Shown: positions 7,784 to 15,563 of the stretch, piece by piece
Position numbering within the stretch: position 1 is the first letter of the stretch
Layout of the letters: each line of letters begins with the position of its first letter
From: Geothrix sp. 21YS21S-4
GTDB lineage: Bacteria > Acidobacteriota > Holophagae > Holophagales > Holophagaceae
DNA length: 64,000 bases
Direction: 5' to 3'
Assembly: GCF_030845995.1 (NCBI RefSeq)
Contig: NZ_CP132719.1
Location: forward strand, 248,001 to 312,000
Notes under the pieces: model-generated
The model's database searches: none
What the model saw: the letters and a program-made list of their open reading frames with translations, nothing else
Told to the model about the DNA's origin: nothing
Position numbers and translations under genes: made by a program

Positions 7784-10273
7784 GTGCCGCGTCGCCCGTT
7801 TGCTTCGATTCCCGTCCTCGCCCTCAGTTTGGCCGCGCAGTCCCCGGCGCCCGCTCCCCTGCGGACCGGCGTGCCCCAGCCCCTGACCCTCGACCTGCGG
7901 CAGGCGGACAGCGCGGCGCTGCTGCCGAAGGACGCCCGCGACGCGGGCCAGGTGGAAGCCGTCCGGCAGCGGTGGACGCCGCTGGTGGCGGGGCTGAAGG
8001 ACGCGCCGTCGGTGCGGATCCTCCTCCCCTCCGGCGACGGTCGCCTTCCGCTGCTGCTGGCGGCGTCCCAGGCGCTGAAGGCGCAGGCCCCGAGCCAGCG
8101 GCTCTACGTGGGCTTCGACGCCCAGGCCGCGCCCCTGCTGGACGAGACGGCCTGGGGCGCCGTGGACGGCGGGGCGCTGGTGCCGTCGGACCTGAACCTG
8201 GATCCGGGCCGCTGGCGGGAGCAGCTCACCCGGGCCCAGGACAGCTTTCCGGGCCGGCCGTGGACGCTGTGGCTGCCCTCCGATCCCGGCGCGCTGGTGT
8301 CGGTGCTCCTCGGCGACGGCGGGCGCGTGGTGGTGCCCGCGGGCGGCCCCGGCGCGCGGCTGGCGGCGGAATTGCCGCAGGGATTCGAGGACGTCGAGGG
8401 AGGCCCCGCGGACCTGACCCTGCGGAATCCGGCCGGCGAGGCCCGGCGCTGGACGTTCGCCCAGGGCGCGTGGTCCTCCGCGACTCTGCCCAAGACCCGC
8501 CACGAAGTGACGGTGACGGCGGCGGAGACCTACGACGTGGGCGCCCTGCTGGCCAAGGTCCGGGCGGCCCAGCTCCGGGGACGGGCCGCGGTGCGGACGG
8601 TGCAGGCCAAGGCCGACCTCGACCTCCACATCCAGGGCACCCGCGGGGCGGGCGGGGACCTGGGCTTCACCTTCGGCTATTTCGAGCGGGCGGGCGAATG
8701 GCCCGAGCTGCTGCAGAAGGAGGTCCGGCTCAACGGCGTCACCGCCAAGCTGGACGGCGAGGTGCAGCTTCCGCTCATCGAGAGCCGCCAGTCCATGGCG
8801 CTGCCCGTGGCTCTGGGGCTGACGGAGCGCTACCGCTACCGCGACGGCGGATCCGCCGGGCCCGGTCGGCGCCTGCTGCGGTTCGAGCCTGCGGGCGTGG
8901 ATCCCCTCCTGTACCGCGGCGAGCTGGAGGTGGACGAGGCCACCGGCCGGATCCTGGTGGAGCGGCGTGAGCGCGTGGACCTGCCGGGCACCGTCAAGAG
9001 CGAGCGCGAGATCCTCACCTACGGCGAAGCCGTGCCCGGCGTGTGGCGGCCCGTGGCGGTTCAGACCTTCGAGCGGTGGGTGAGCGCCGGCGGCATGGTG
9101 CAGGTGCAGCGGCGGTTCACCTACCGCGACTTCGAGGTGAACGGCGGGGGCTTCGACGCGGCCCGGTCCGCGGCCCGGGAGTCCGGCGCCACCATGCTCA
9201 AGGTGACGCCCGGGGGCGCCCGCTACTTCACGCGCCAGCCGGACGGCACCCGCAAGATCGAAGAGAAGCCCAAGAGCAACGGCCGCGCCGCCGCGGGGCT
9301 GGTCCTGGTGGATCCGGGGCTGGAGCCGCCCGTGATCCCCCTGGCGGGGTTGGTCTACTTCGACTACAACGCCTTCGGCAAGGGCATCCAGCTGAACGCC
9401 CTCACCGCAGCCGTGTTCAACACCGCCAGCCTCGCCATTCCGCGCGGCCTGGGCGGGTTCGACGTGAGTGCCAACGCCTCCGCCCTGCTGCTGAAGGGGA
9501 CGGAGCGGCCCGTGGTGAACGGCAAGCTGGCGGATCGGGACGGCGTGGGCCATCGCTTCGGCTCGCTGGGCGTGGAGCTGGGGCGCGACCTGGGCCTGGG
9601 CTTCCGGCTGGAGGGCCGCGGGGACTTCGTGTACGACGACTACAGCCTGGGCGATTCCAAGTACCGCACGCCGGATTACGCCCTTCCTCCTTCGGGGCTG
9701 ACGAAGATGGGCACCCTCCAGGGCTCGTGGCTGTTCCGCGGCTTCCAGGTGCAGGCCTTCCACGGCTGGGGCCGGCGGCCCGACGGCATCTACGGCACCC
9801 CGGCGGATCCCCAGGCCGTGCCGGACGGCGGAGGTTTCCGCCGCTGGGGCGCGAGCCTCGGCCTGGACCGCGAGGTGAGGCCGGGCGTCTGGTTCCACGG
9901 CGAAGCGGGCTGGGCCTCGGGCGAGGGCTTCGACCGCTTCAAGGGGCTGGACGTGGGCGCCGTGGGGGGCGCCGCCCGGGTGGCGGGCATCCGCGCCAAC
10001 GCGCTGGTGTCGGATCGCCAGACCTACGTCAAGACCGCCCTCGCCATTCCCACGGGGCCGAACCTCCGCCTCTCCGTCAGCCTGGAGCACGCCCGGGCGC
10101 GCAGCCTGGACGACGGCCGGACCTACGGGATGACGGGCGTGGGGTTCACGGGCGACCTGCCGGGCTTCTGGATCTTCACGGCGGTCCGGATGGACCTGGG
10201 CGTGGGCGTCCAGAGCGACATCGCGGGCGTGAAGGGCGTGAACGGGTTCCTGGCCCTGCTGCGGGTGTTCTGA
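7784..10273 (+). CDS. Large exported protein of unknown function, probably outer-membrane associated
   Basis: 829 residues, divergent from pilC. The N-terminus (MPRRPFASIPVLALSLAAQS) looks like a signal peptide. The first 250 residues form a globular region with no recognised motif. The middle (about 270-470) alternates strands in the manner of an LPS-transport or lipoprotein-carrier beta sheet (EVRLNGVTAKLDGEVQLPLI). The last 300 residues have alternating polar/aromatic strands and end in LLRVF, typical of a beta barrel with a terminal phenylalanine. I do not recognise the family. No partner gene is contiguous; the riboswitch and nrdD follow. Confidence 0.75.
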   Translation: MPRRPFASIPVLALSLAAQSPAPAPLRTGVPQPLTLDLRQADSAALLPKDARDAGQVEAVRQRWTPLVAGLKDAPSVRILLPSGDGRLPLLLAASQALKAQAPSQRLYVGFDAQAAPLLDETAWGAVDGGALVPSDLNLDPGRWREQLTRAQDSFPGRPWTLWLPSDPGALVSVLLGDGGRVVVPAGGPGARLAAELPQGFEDVEGGPADLTLRNPAGEARRWTFAQGAWSSATLPKTRHEVTVTAAETYDVGALLAKVRAAQLRGRAAVRTVQAKADLDLHIQGTRGAGGDLGFTFGYFERAGEWPELLQKEVRLNGVTAKLDGEVQLPLIESRQSMALPVALGLTERYRYRDGGSAGPGRRLLRFEPAGVDPLLYRGELEVDEATGRILVERRERVDLPGTVKSEREILTYGEAVPGVWRPVAVQTFERWVSAGGMVQVQRRFTYRDFEVNGGGFDAARSAARESGATMLKVTPGGARYFTRQPDGTRKIEEKPKSNGRAAAGLVLVDPGLEPPVIPLAGLVYFDYNAFGKGIQLNALTAAVFNTASLAIPRGLGGFDVSANASALLLKGTERPVVNGKLADRDGVGHRFGSLGVELGRDLGLGFRLEGRGDFVYDDYSLGDSKYRTPDYALPPSGLTKMGTLQGSWLFRGFQVQAFHGWGRRPDGIYGTPADPQAVPDGGGFRRWGASLGLDREVRPGVWFHGEAGWASGEGFDRFKGLDVGAVGGAARVAGIRANALVSDRQTYVKTALAIPTGPNLRLSVSLEHARARSLDDGRTYGMTGVGFTGDLPGFWIFTAVRMDLGVGVQSDIAGVKGVNGFLALLRVF

Positions 10274-10326
10274 TCCCAGATTTAGGGTTGACCATCGACG
10301 GCATCCACTACATCTTGGGGTCTACT

Positions 10327-10499
10327 CCATGGTGAGCCCGGGTCTCCCGGGTTTCCAAAAGGGAAGCCGGTGCGAATCCGGCGCTGCCCCGCAGCGGTAA
10401 GGGGGAACGAGGATCCATAAGCACTGGCCCCGCGCGGGCTGGGAAGCGGGATCCGAGGAACCTGGCTACCAGAGCGCCCCCCAGCCCGAAGACCTGCCA
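10327..10499 (+). promoter_or_regulatory. Cobalamin (B12) riboswitch
   Basis: The conserved core is clear: GGGAAGCCGGTGCGAATCCG at 10361-10380, then GCGCTGCCCCGCAGCGGTAA, AACGAGGATCCATAAGCACT, GGGAAGCGGGATCC, and a closing CCCGAAGACCTGCC ending at 10498. This is the order of the AdoCbl riboswitch including the B12 box. The interval 10274-10326 before it holds the promoter by inference. The expression platform (10500-10655) has GC-rich stems around CCGCCGCCTTCGCGGCC and a strong AGGAGG at 10648 just before the nrdD ATG, so translation or transcription control are both possible. High cobalamin should switch nrdD off. Confidence 0.93.
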
Positions 10500-10655
10500 T
10501 GGATCCGCCCTCCGGCGGCGCTCGTCGTTTCGAGGGAAAACGGCGGCGGCGAAATCCCAGTTCCATCCGTTCGGCCCATCCGCCGCCTTCGCGGCCGGCG
10601 GGTCCCGTTCCCATCTCCCATCGATTGTCCGCGCCGCCGCGGACCAGGAGGTTCC

Positions 10656-12800
10656 ATGTCCCCGTCCACCCTTCCGGAGGACCGCCCGTCCAGCGTGCTG
10701 GAGCCCGCCGCGCCCGTGTTCGTGCGGAAGAGGGACGGGCGGACGGCGCCCTTCGACGCGGCCCGGATCCTGTCCGCGCTCCAGCGGGCGGGCGCCGCCT
10801 GCGGCGAGTTCGGCGCCGAGGAGGCCCGCCTGCTCGCGGCCCAGGCGGTGAAGGTGCTGTCCCATCGGCGCGCGGCGGAGGCCCCGGGGGTGGAGCAGAT
10901 CCAGGACGTGGTGGAGCAGGCCCTGATCACCGCCAACCACTTCCGCACCGCCCGCGCCTACGCCGTCTACCGCGAGCAGCGGGCCCGGGCGCGGCAGGAC
11001 AAGCGGACGGTGGTGGAGGTGGCCTCGTCCGTGAACGAGTACCTGGACCGCCTGGACTGGCGGGTGAGCGCCAACGCCAACCAGAGCTATTCCCTGGGCG
11101 GGCTGATCCTCAACGTGTCGGGGAAGGTGGTGGCGAACTACTGGCTGAACCACATCTACCCGCCGGAAGTGGGCCAGGCCCACCGGAACGCGGACCTCCA
11201 CGTCCACGACCTGGACATGCTGGCCGGCTACTGCGCGGGCTGGTCCCTGCGGACCCTGCTGGACGAGGGCCTGAACGGGATCCCCGACAAGGTGGAGGCG
11301 GGGCCGCCGCGGCACCTGTCCAGCGCCGTGGGCCAGATCGTGAACTTCCTCGGCACCCTCCAGAACGAGTGGGCCGGCGCCCAGGCCTTCAGCTCCTTCG
11401 ACACCTTCCTGGCGCCCTACGTCCGGAAGGACAACCTGGGCTACGGCGAAGTCCGGCAGTGCATCCAGGAGCTGATCTACAACCTGAACGTGCCGTCGCG
11501 GTGGGGCACCCAGACGCCCTTCACCAACCTCACCTTCGACTGGACCTGTCCCGAGGATCTGGCGGCGCAGGTGCCGCGCATCGGCGGCAAGGAGATGCCC
11601 TTCACCTACGGCGACCTCCAGGCGGAGATGGACCTCATCAACCGCGCCTACCTCGAAGTGATGATGGCGGGCGACCTCAAGGGCCGCGCGTTCACGTTCC
11701 CCATCCCCACCTACAACATCACCAAGGACTTCCCCTGGGAGTCCCCCAACGTGGACCTGCTGTTCGAGATGGCCGGGAAGTACGGCCTGCCCTACTTCCA
11801 GAACTTCCTGAACTCGGACCTGGAGCCGCGGATGGTGCGCTCCATGTGCTGCCGGCTGCAGCTGGACCTGCGGGAGCTGCTGAAGCGGGGCAACGGCCTG
11901 TTCGGCAGCGCGGAGCAGACGGGCTCCGTGGGCGTGGTGACCCTCAACTGCGCCCGGCTGGGCTTCCTGTTCCCCGGCGACGAGGCGGCGCTGCTGCGGC
12001 GGGCGGACGAACTGCTGGACTTGGCGAGGACGTCGCTGGAGATCAAGCGCAAGGAGATCCAGCGCCTGATGGACGGTGGCCTCTTCCCCTACACGCGCCG
12101 CTATCTGGGGACGCTGCGGAATCACTTCTCGACCATCGGCGTGAATGGCCTGCACGAGATGATCCGCAACTTCAGCGGCGACGTGGAGGGCATCGAGGGC
12201 GATTGGGGCAAGGCCTTCGCCCTGCGGTTCCTGGACCACGTCCGCGCCCGGATGACGGCGTTCCAGGAGGAGACCGGCCACCTCTACAACCTGGAGGCGA
12301 CGCCCGCGGAAGGCGCCACCTACCGCTTCGCCAAGGAGGATCGCGTGCGCCACGCGGGCATCCTCCAGGCGGGGACGGACGAGCAGCCCTACTACACCAA
12401 CTCCTCCCAGCTGCCCGTGGGCCACACGGACGATCCGTTCGAAGCCCTGGAGCACCAGGAGGCCCTCCAGCGGAAGTACACGGGCGGGACCGTGCTCCAC
12501 CTCTACATGGGCGAGCGGCTCTCCAGCGCCGAGGCGTGCAAGCGCCTGGTGCGCAAGGCCCTCAGCCGCTTCGCCGTCCCCTACCTCACCGTGACGCCCA
12601 CCTTCTCCATCTGCCCAACCCACGGCTACCTGTCGGGCGAGCGGGAAACCTGCCCCACCTGCGAAGGCGAAGGCCGGCGCCAGCCCTGCGAAGTCTGGAC
12701 CCGCGTCATGGGCTACCACCGCCCCAAGTCCACCTTCAATCCCGGGAAGCAGGGCGAGTACGCCGAGCGCCAGTGCTTCGCGGAGCCGGCCGCCGTCTGA
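10656..12800 (+). CDS. nrdD: Anaerobic ribonucleoside-triphosphate reductase, class III
   Basis: Oxygen-sensitive glycyl-radical enzyme that makes dNTPs without B12 or oxygen. 714 residues. Residues 18-110 are an ATP-cone (FVRKRDGRTAPFDAARI...HFRTARAYAVYREQRA), the allosteric domain. The catalytic domain follows, with MCCRLQLDL near 403, which supplies an active-site cysteine. The C-terminus has a zinc site CPTHGYLSGERETCPTC near 650 and the glycyl-radical loop TRVMGYHRP near 683. Downstream nrdG is the radical-SAM activase. An upstream cobalamin riboswitch controls it, which makes sense if the organism also has a B12-dependent reductase. GGAGG lies 5 bases before the start codon. Confidence 0.95.
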   Translation: MSPSTLPEDRPSSVLEPAAPVFVRKRDGRTAPFDAARILSALQRAGAACGEFGAEEARLLAAQAVKVLSHRRAAEAPGVEQIQDVVEQALITANHFRTARAYAVYREQRARARQDKRTVVEVASSVNEYLDRLDWRVSANANQSYSLGGLILNVSGKVVANYWLNHIYPPEVGQAHRNADLHVHDLDMLAGYCAGWSLRTLLDEGLNGIPDKVEAGPPRHLSSAVGQIVNFLGTLQNEWAGAQAFSSFDTFLAPYVRKDNLGYGEVRQCIQELIYNLNVPSRWGTQTPFTNLTFDWTCPEDLAAQVPRIGGKEMPFTYGDLQAEMDLINRAYLEVMMAGDLKGRAFTFPIPTYNITKDFPWESPNVDLLFEMAGKYGLPYFQNFLNSDLEPRMVRSMCCRLQLDLRELLKRGNGLFGSAEQTGSVGVVTLNCARLGFLFPGDEAALLRRADELLDLARTSLEIKRKEIQRLMDGGLFPYTRRYLGTLRNHFSTIGVNGLHEMIRNFSGDVEGIEGDWGKAFALRFLDHVRARMTAFQEETGHLYNLEATPAEGATYRFAKEDRVRHAGILQAGTDEQPYYTNSSQLPVGHTDDPFEALEHQEALQRKYTGGTVLHLYMGERLSSAEACKRLVRKALSRFAVPYLTVTPTFSICPTHGYLSGERETCPTCEGEGRRQPCEVWTRVMGYHRPKSTFNPGKQGEYAERQCFAEPAAV

Positions 12801-12981
12801 GGGCCAGGGCGATCAGGGACTGGCGAAGCCCCGCCAACCACGATCTTCCGAACATCGAGAAAAGCCACATCCAAAGCGGAGGAGCGCCGAGCGGCCAAGG
12901 AAAGCGGATGAATGTCTCTCCGATCTCCTCCGTCCCTCAGCTCTCCTCAGCTTTCATTCCTTCCGGACACGGCACTCTCCA

Positions 12982-13046
12982 CCCCAAGAACTTCATCAAC
13001 GTTGAAGAAAGCTCTTCTTGGTGCCTTGGTGGTGATCCTTGATCCT
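12982..13046. repeat. Interspersed inverted repeat, copy 2 (short) of the CACCACCAAGAC family
   Basis: CCCCAAGAACTTC at the left faces TTCTTGGTGCCTTGGTGG at 13015-13032, followed by GATCCTTGATCC. The right arm is identical to that of the 6387 copy over about 20 bases; the left arm is degenerate. It sits in the 270-base gap between nrdD and nrdG, just upstream of the nrdG start, and nothing else is recognisable in that gap (12801-12981). Confidence 0.7.
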
Positions 13047-13070
13047 TTCGATTACAAGCGGTGTGAATCC

Positions 13071-13679
13071 ATGGGAACCCTCGCCGTCGGCGGCTTCGTG
13101 CCCTTCACCACCGTGGATTTCCCCGGGCGCCACGCCGCTGTCGTCTTCTGCCGCGGATGCCCCTGGAGGTGCGGCTATTGCCACAACGCGCACCTCCAGG
13201 GACCGGACTCCGATCTGGACTCCGGTCCTGACTGGACCGCCGTCCTCGCCCTCCTGGAAAAGCGGCGGGGGCTGCTGGAGGGCGTCGTGTTCTCCGGGGG
13301 CGAGCCGCTCCTCCAGCCCGCCCTTCCGGAAGCCGTGGCGCGGGTCCGGGGCCTCGGCTACGCGGTGGGCCTGCACACGGGCGGCAGCGATCCGGAGGCC
13401 TTCCGGCGCGTTCTTCCCGACCTCGCGTGGGTGGGCTTCGACGTCAAGGCGCCCTGGGAGCGCTACGACGCGCTGACGGGCGCCCCGGGCAGCGGCAAGG
13501 CCGCGCGGCGGAGCCTGGAGCACCTGCTCGCGGAGGGAATCCCCTTCCAGGTCCGCACCACCGTGGATCCGACCTTCCTGCAGGAGCCGGACCTCCAGCG
13601 GATGCGCGCCGCCCTGACGGAACTGGGAATCCGGGACTGGACGCTCCAGCCCGCGCGGCCGATCCCCGCGAGACCCTAG
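13071..13679 (+). CDS. nrdG: Anaerobic ribonucleotide reductase activating protein (radical SAM)
   Basis: Installs the glycyl radical on NrdD using a 4Fe-4S cluster and S-adenosylmethionine. 202 residues from ATG 13071. The cluster motif is CPWRCGYC near residue 30 (CxxxCxxC), inside FVPFTTVDFPGRHAAVVFC, followed by FSGGEPLLQP, the SAM-binding GGE motif. The longer in-frame start at 12912 would run through the repeat element and has no homology to the family, so it is rejected. Length and the FVPFTTVDFPG opening match NrdG-type activases. Likely co-transcribed with nrdD despite the 270-base gap, which was probably widened by the repeat. Confidence 0.9.
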   Translation: MGTLAVGGFVPFTTVDFPGRHAAVVFCRGCPWRCGYCHNAHLQGPDSDLDSGPDWTAVLALLEKRRGLLEGVVFSGGEPLLQPALPEAVARVRGLGYAVGLHTGGSDPEAFRRVLPDLAWVGFDVKAPWERYDALTGAPGSGKAARRSLEHLLAEGIPFQVRTTVDPTFLQEPDLQRMRAALTELGIRDWTLQPARPIPARP

Positions 13680-13688
13680 ACTGGAGCG

Positions 13689-15431
13689 ATGCTCCGCACT
13701 CCTTTCCACGTCCACGCCATGGCGACGCTCAAGGTGAGCGGGCGCCGCATCCTGGGCTGGCGGACGCTGGCGTGGACCCTCGCGGCGGCGCTGCTGCTGT
13801 CCGGCCTGGGGCTGGGGAACCACGAGCTGTGGGACTACCACGAGCCCTACGTCGGCGGGATCGTCCGCGAGATGGCCAGCAGCGGCGATTGGATCGTGCC
13901 CACCCTCAACGGCCAGCCGTACCTGGAGAAGCCGCCGCTGTTCTACGCCCTGGGCGCCCTGGTGTGCCGCGCGACGGGCAGCTTCGATCCCTGGGCCCTC
14001 CGCCTGCCCTCGGCCCTGCTGGCCCTGGCGACGGTGGCGTGGAGCAGCTTCCTGGGCTGGCGCCTCAGCTCCGCGCGGGCCGGCGGCTGGGCGGGGTTCA
14101 TGGTGGGCACGGGCGTCCTGTTCTTCCAGGTGGGCCACATGGCCGTGGTGGACATGGCGCTCACGGCGGCGGTGAGCTTCAGCCTGGGCCTGGCCTTTCT
14201 CGCCCTGGTGGAGCCGGCCTACCGCGCCCGCTGGGTGCCCTGGTTCTGGGCCAGCCTGGGCCTGGCCTTCCTGGCGAAGGGGCTGGTGGGTCCCGTCCTG
14301 GTGGCCCTCCCCGTGGCGGCGACCCTGCTCATCGAGCGGAATCCGGAACTGCTGCGGGCCTTCCTCCGCCCCAACGCGGGCATGGCGGCGGCGGTGCTGC
14401 TGGCCCTGGGCTGGGCGGTGCCCCTGGGCCTCCGGGGCGGGCGGGAGTTCCTGACGGAAGTGTTCGTGCGGAACACCGTGGGCCGCTTCCTGGCGGACCC
14501 GAACCTGGTGCCCCGCACGGGGCGGCTGGGGGAACATGTCGAGCCCTTCCTGTTCTACGTCCAGCGCGTGCCGGGGAACCTGCTCCCCTGGCTGGGGATC
14601 TGGGTCGCGGCCCTCGGCTCGGCCCTCCCCCGCCGCCGGCGGCACCACCTCTCGCCGCGCAGCTACTTCCTGCCGCTGGCCTTCGGGCTGATCCTGCTGC
14701 TCCTCTCCTTCTCTGCGGAGAAGCGGATGGTCTACATCCTCCCCGTGTTCCCCATCTCCTTCGTCCACGCCGCCCTGTGGCTGGACACGCGCGTCCCCCG
14801 GGCCCGGCGGCGGGTGGATCGCACCCTGATGGCGGTGCTGGGGCTCACCTTCCTGCTGGTCGGGATCCTGGGCGTCGGCTTCCCCTGGGTGGTGATGGAC
14901 CGGGCCGGCCTGCCGTGGCCCGCGGCGCTGACCATGGCGGCGGCCTCCCTGGTGCTGAGCGTCCTGTCGCTGCGCCTCCTGTGGCGGCGGGATTTCCCCG
15001 GCGCCCTGGACCTGGCGATGGCCCAATGGACCGGCTTCCTCGTGGTGTTCCTGGTGTTCGCCGTGCCCCAGTGGGACCGGGAGAACTGGGCGCCCCTGGC
15101 GGATCCCTATGCCGCCGCACTCCGGCTGGAGCGGGCGGGGACGCGGGTGGTGGGGGGCCGGCTGTCCGAGACCCAGCTGGGCTTCGCCAGCCTGCGGCTG
15201 CGCCATCCCCTTCCCATGGCGGACGACGCCGCGACCCTCGGCCGGGAACTGGCCTCGGACCGCCCCGTGGCGGCGCTGGTGGAACCCCAGTGGTGGACGG
15301 CCGAACTTGCGGCGGCCGCGCCGGGAACCGTGCGCCCCACCGCCGCCTCGATCCTCCGTCCCTCCCTGCGGAGTCGGGCGCCAGTGTTGGTGCTCAACCC
15401 CGCGGCGCTGCGGCGGGCGGAGGGGCGCTGA
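13689..15431 (+). CDS. ArnT/PMT-family membrane glycosyltransferase
   Basis: 580 residues with about a dozen hydrophobic helices. The first periplasmic loop reads NHELWDYHEPYVGGIVREM and then GDWIVPTLNGQPYLEKPPL, the signature of PMT/ArnT enzymes: the acidic residue of the loop and the EKPPL motif bind a lipid-linked sugar donor. It probably transfers a sugar from a polyprenyl phosphate carrier to lipid A or a protein at the outer face of the inner membrane. The C-terminal ~100 residues are soluble. It begins 9 bases after nrdG ends, possibly by chance. The acceptor cannot be read from the sequence. Confidence 0.85.
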   Translation: MLRTPFHVHAMATLKVSGRRILGWRTLAWTLAAALLLSGLGLGNHELWDYHEPYVGGIVREMASSGDWIVPTLNGQPYLEKPPLFYALGALVCRATGSFDPWALRLPSALLALATVAWSSFLGWRLSSARAGGWAGFMVGTGVLFFQVGHMAVVDMALTAAVSFSLGLAFLALVEPAYRARWVPWFWASLGLAFLAKGLVGPVLVALPVAATLLIERNPELLRAFLRPNAGMAAAVLLALGWAVPLGLRGGREFLTEVFVRNTVGRFLADPNLVPRTGRLGEHVEPFLFYVQRVPGNLLPWLGIWVAALGSALPRRRRHHLSPRSYFLPLAFGLILLLLSFSAEKRMVYILPVFPISFVHAALWLDTRVPRARRRVDRTLMAVLGLTFLLVGILGVGFPWVVMDRAGLPWPAALTMAAASLVLSVLSLRLLWRRDFPGALDLAMAQWTGFLVVFLVFAVPQWDRENWAPLADPYAAALRLERAGTRVVGGRLSETQLGFASLRLRHPLPMADDAATLGRELASDRPVAALVEPQWWTAELAAAAPGTVRPTAASILRPSLRSRAPVLVLNPAALRRAEGR

Positions 15432-15440
15432 TACCGCTTT

Positions 15441-15563
15441 GCATTCAAAGCTAAAGATCACCCCCAAGACGCTAAGGGCACCAAGAAACGCAGCCTCAGT
15501 GGGGAAAGCTGTTCTTGGTGCCTTGGTGTCGTGGTGGTGAAAAAAAGCCTGGGTCTTGATCGC
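15441..15563. repeat. Interspersed inverted repeat, copy 3 of the CACCACCAAGAC family
   Basis: Begins GCATTCAAAG and ends GGGTCTTGATCGC exactly like the 6387 copy, with the arms CCCCCAAGACGC...GGGCACCAAGAAA and TTCTTGGTGCCTTGGTG. The insert between the arms differs. It overlaps the 3' end of the kinase gene at 15496-15563, where its reverse strand is read as coding sequence. Confidence 0.82.

Noticed and set aside
10499-13042. 847-codon plus-strand frame across nrdD
   Set aside because: Low-complexity Gly/Arg/Pro translation in the wrong frame; nrdD in the other frame has all class III motifs.
12912-13070. Longer nrdG start
   Set aside because: It would translate the repeat at 12982-13046, and the NrdG family begins at the FVPFTTVDFPG region.
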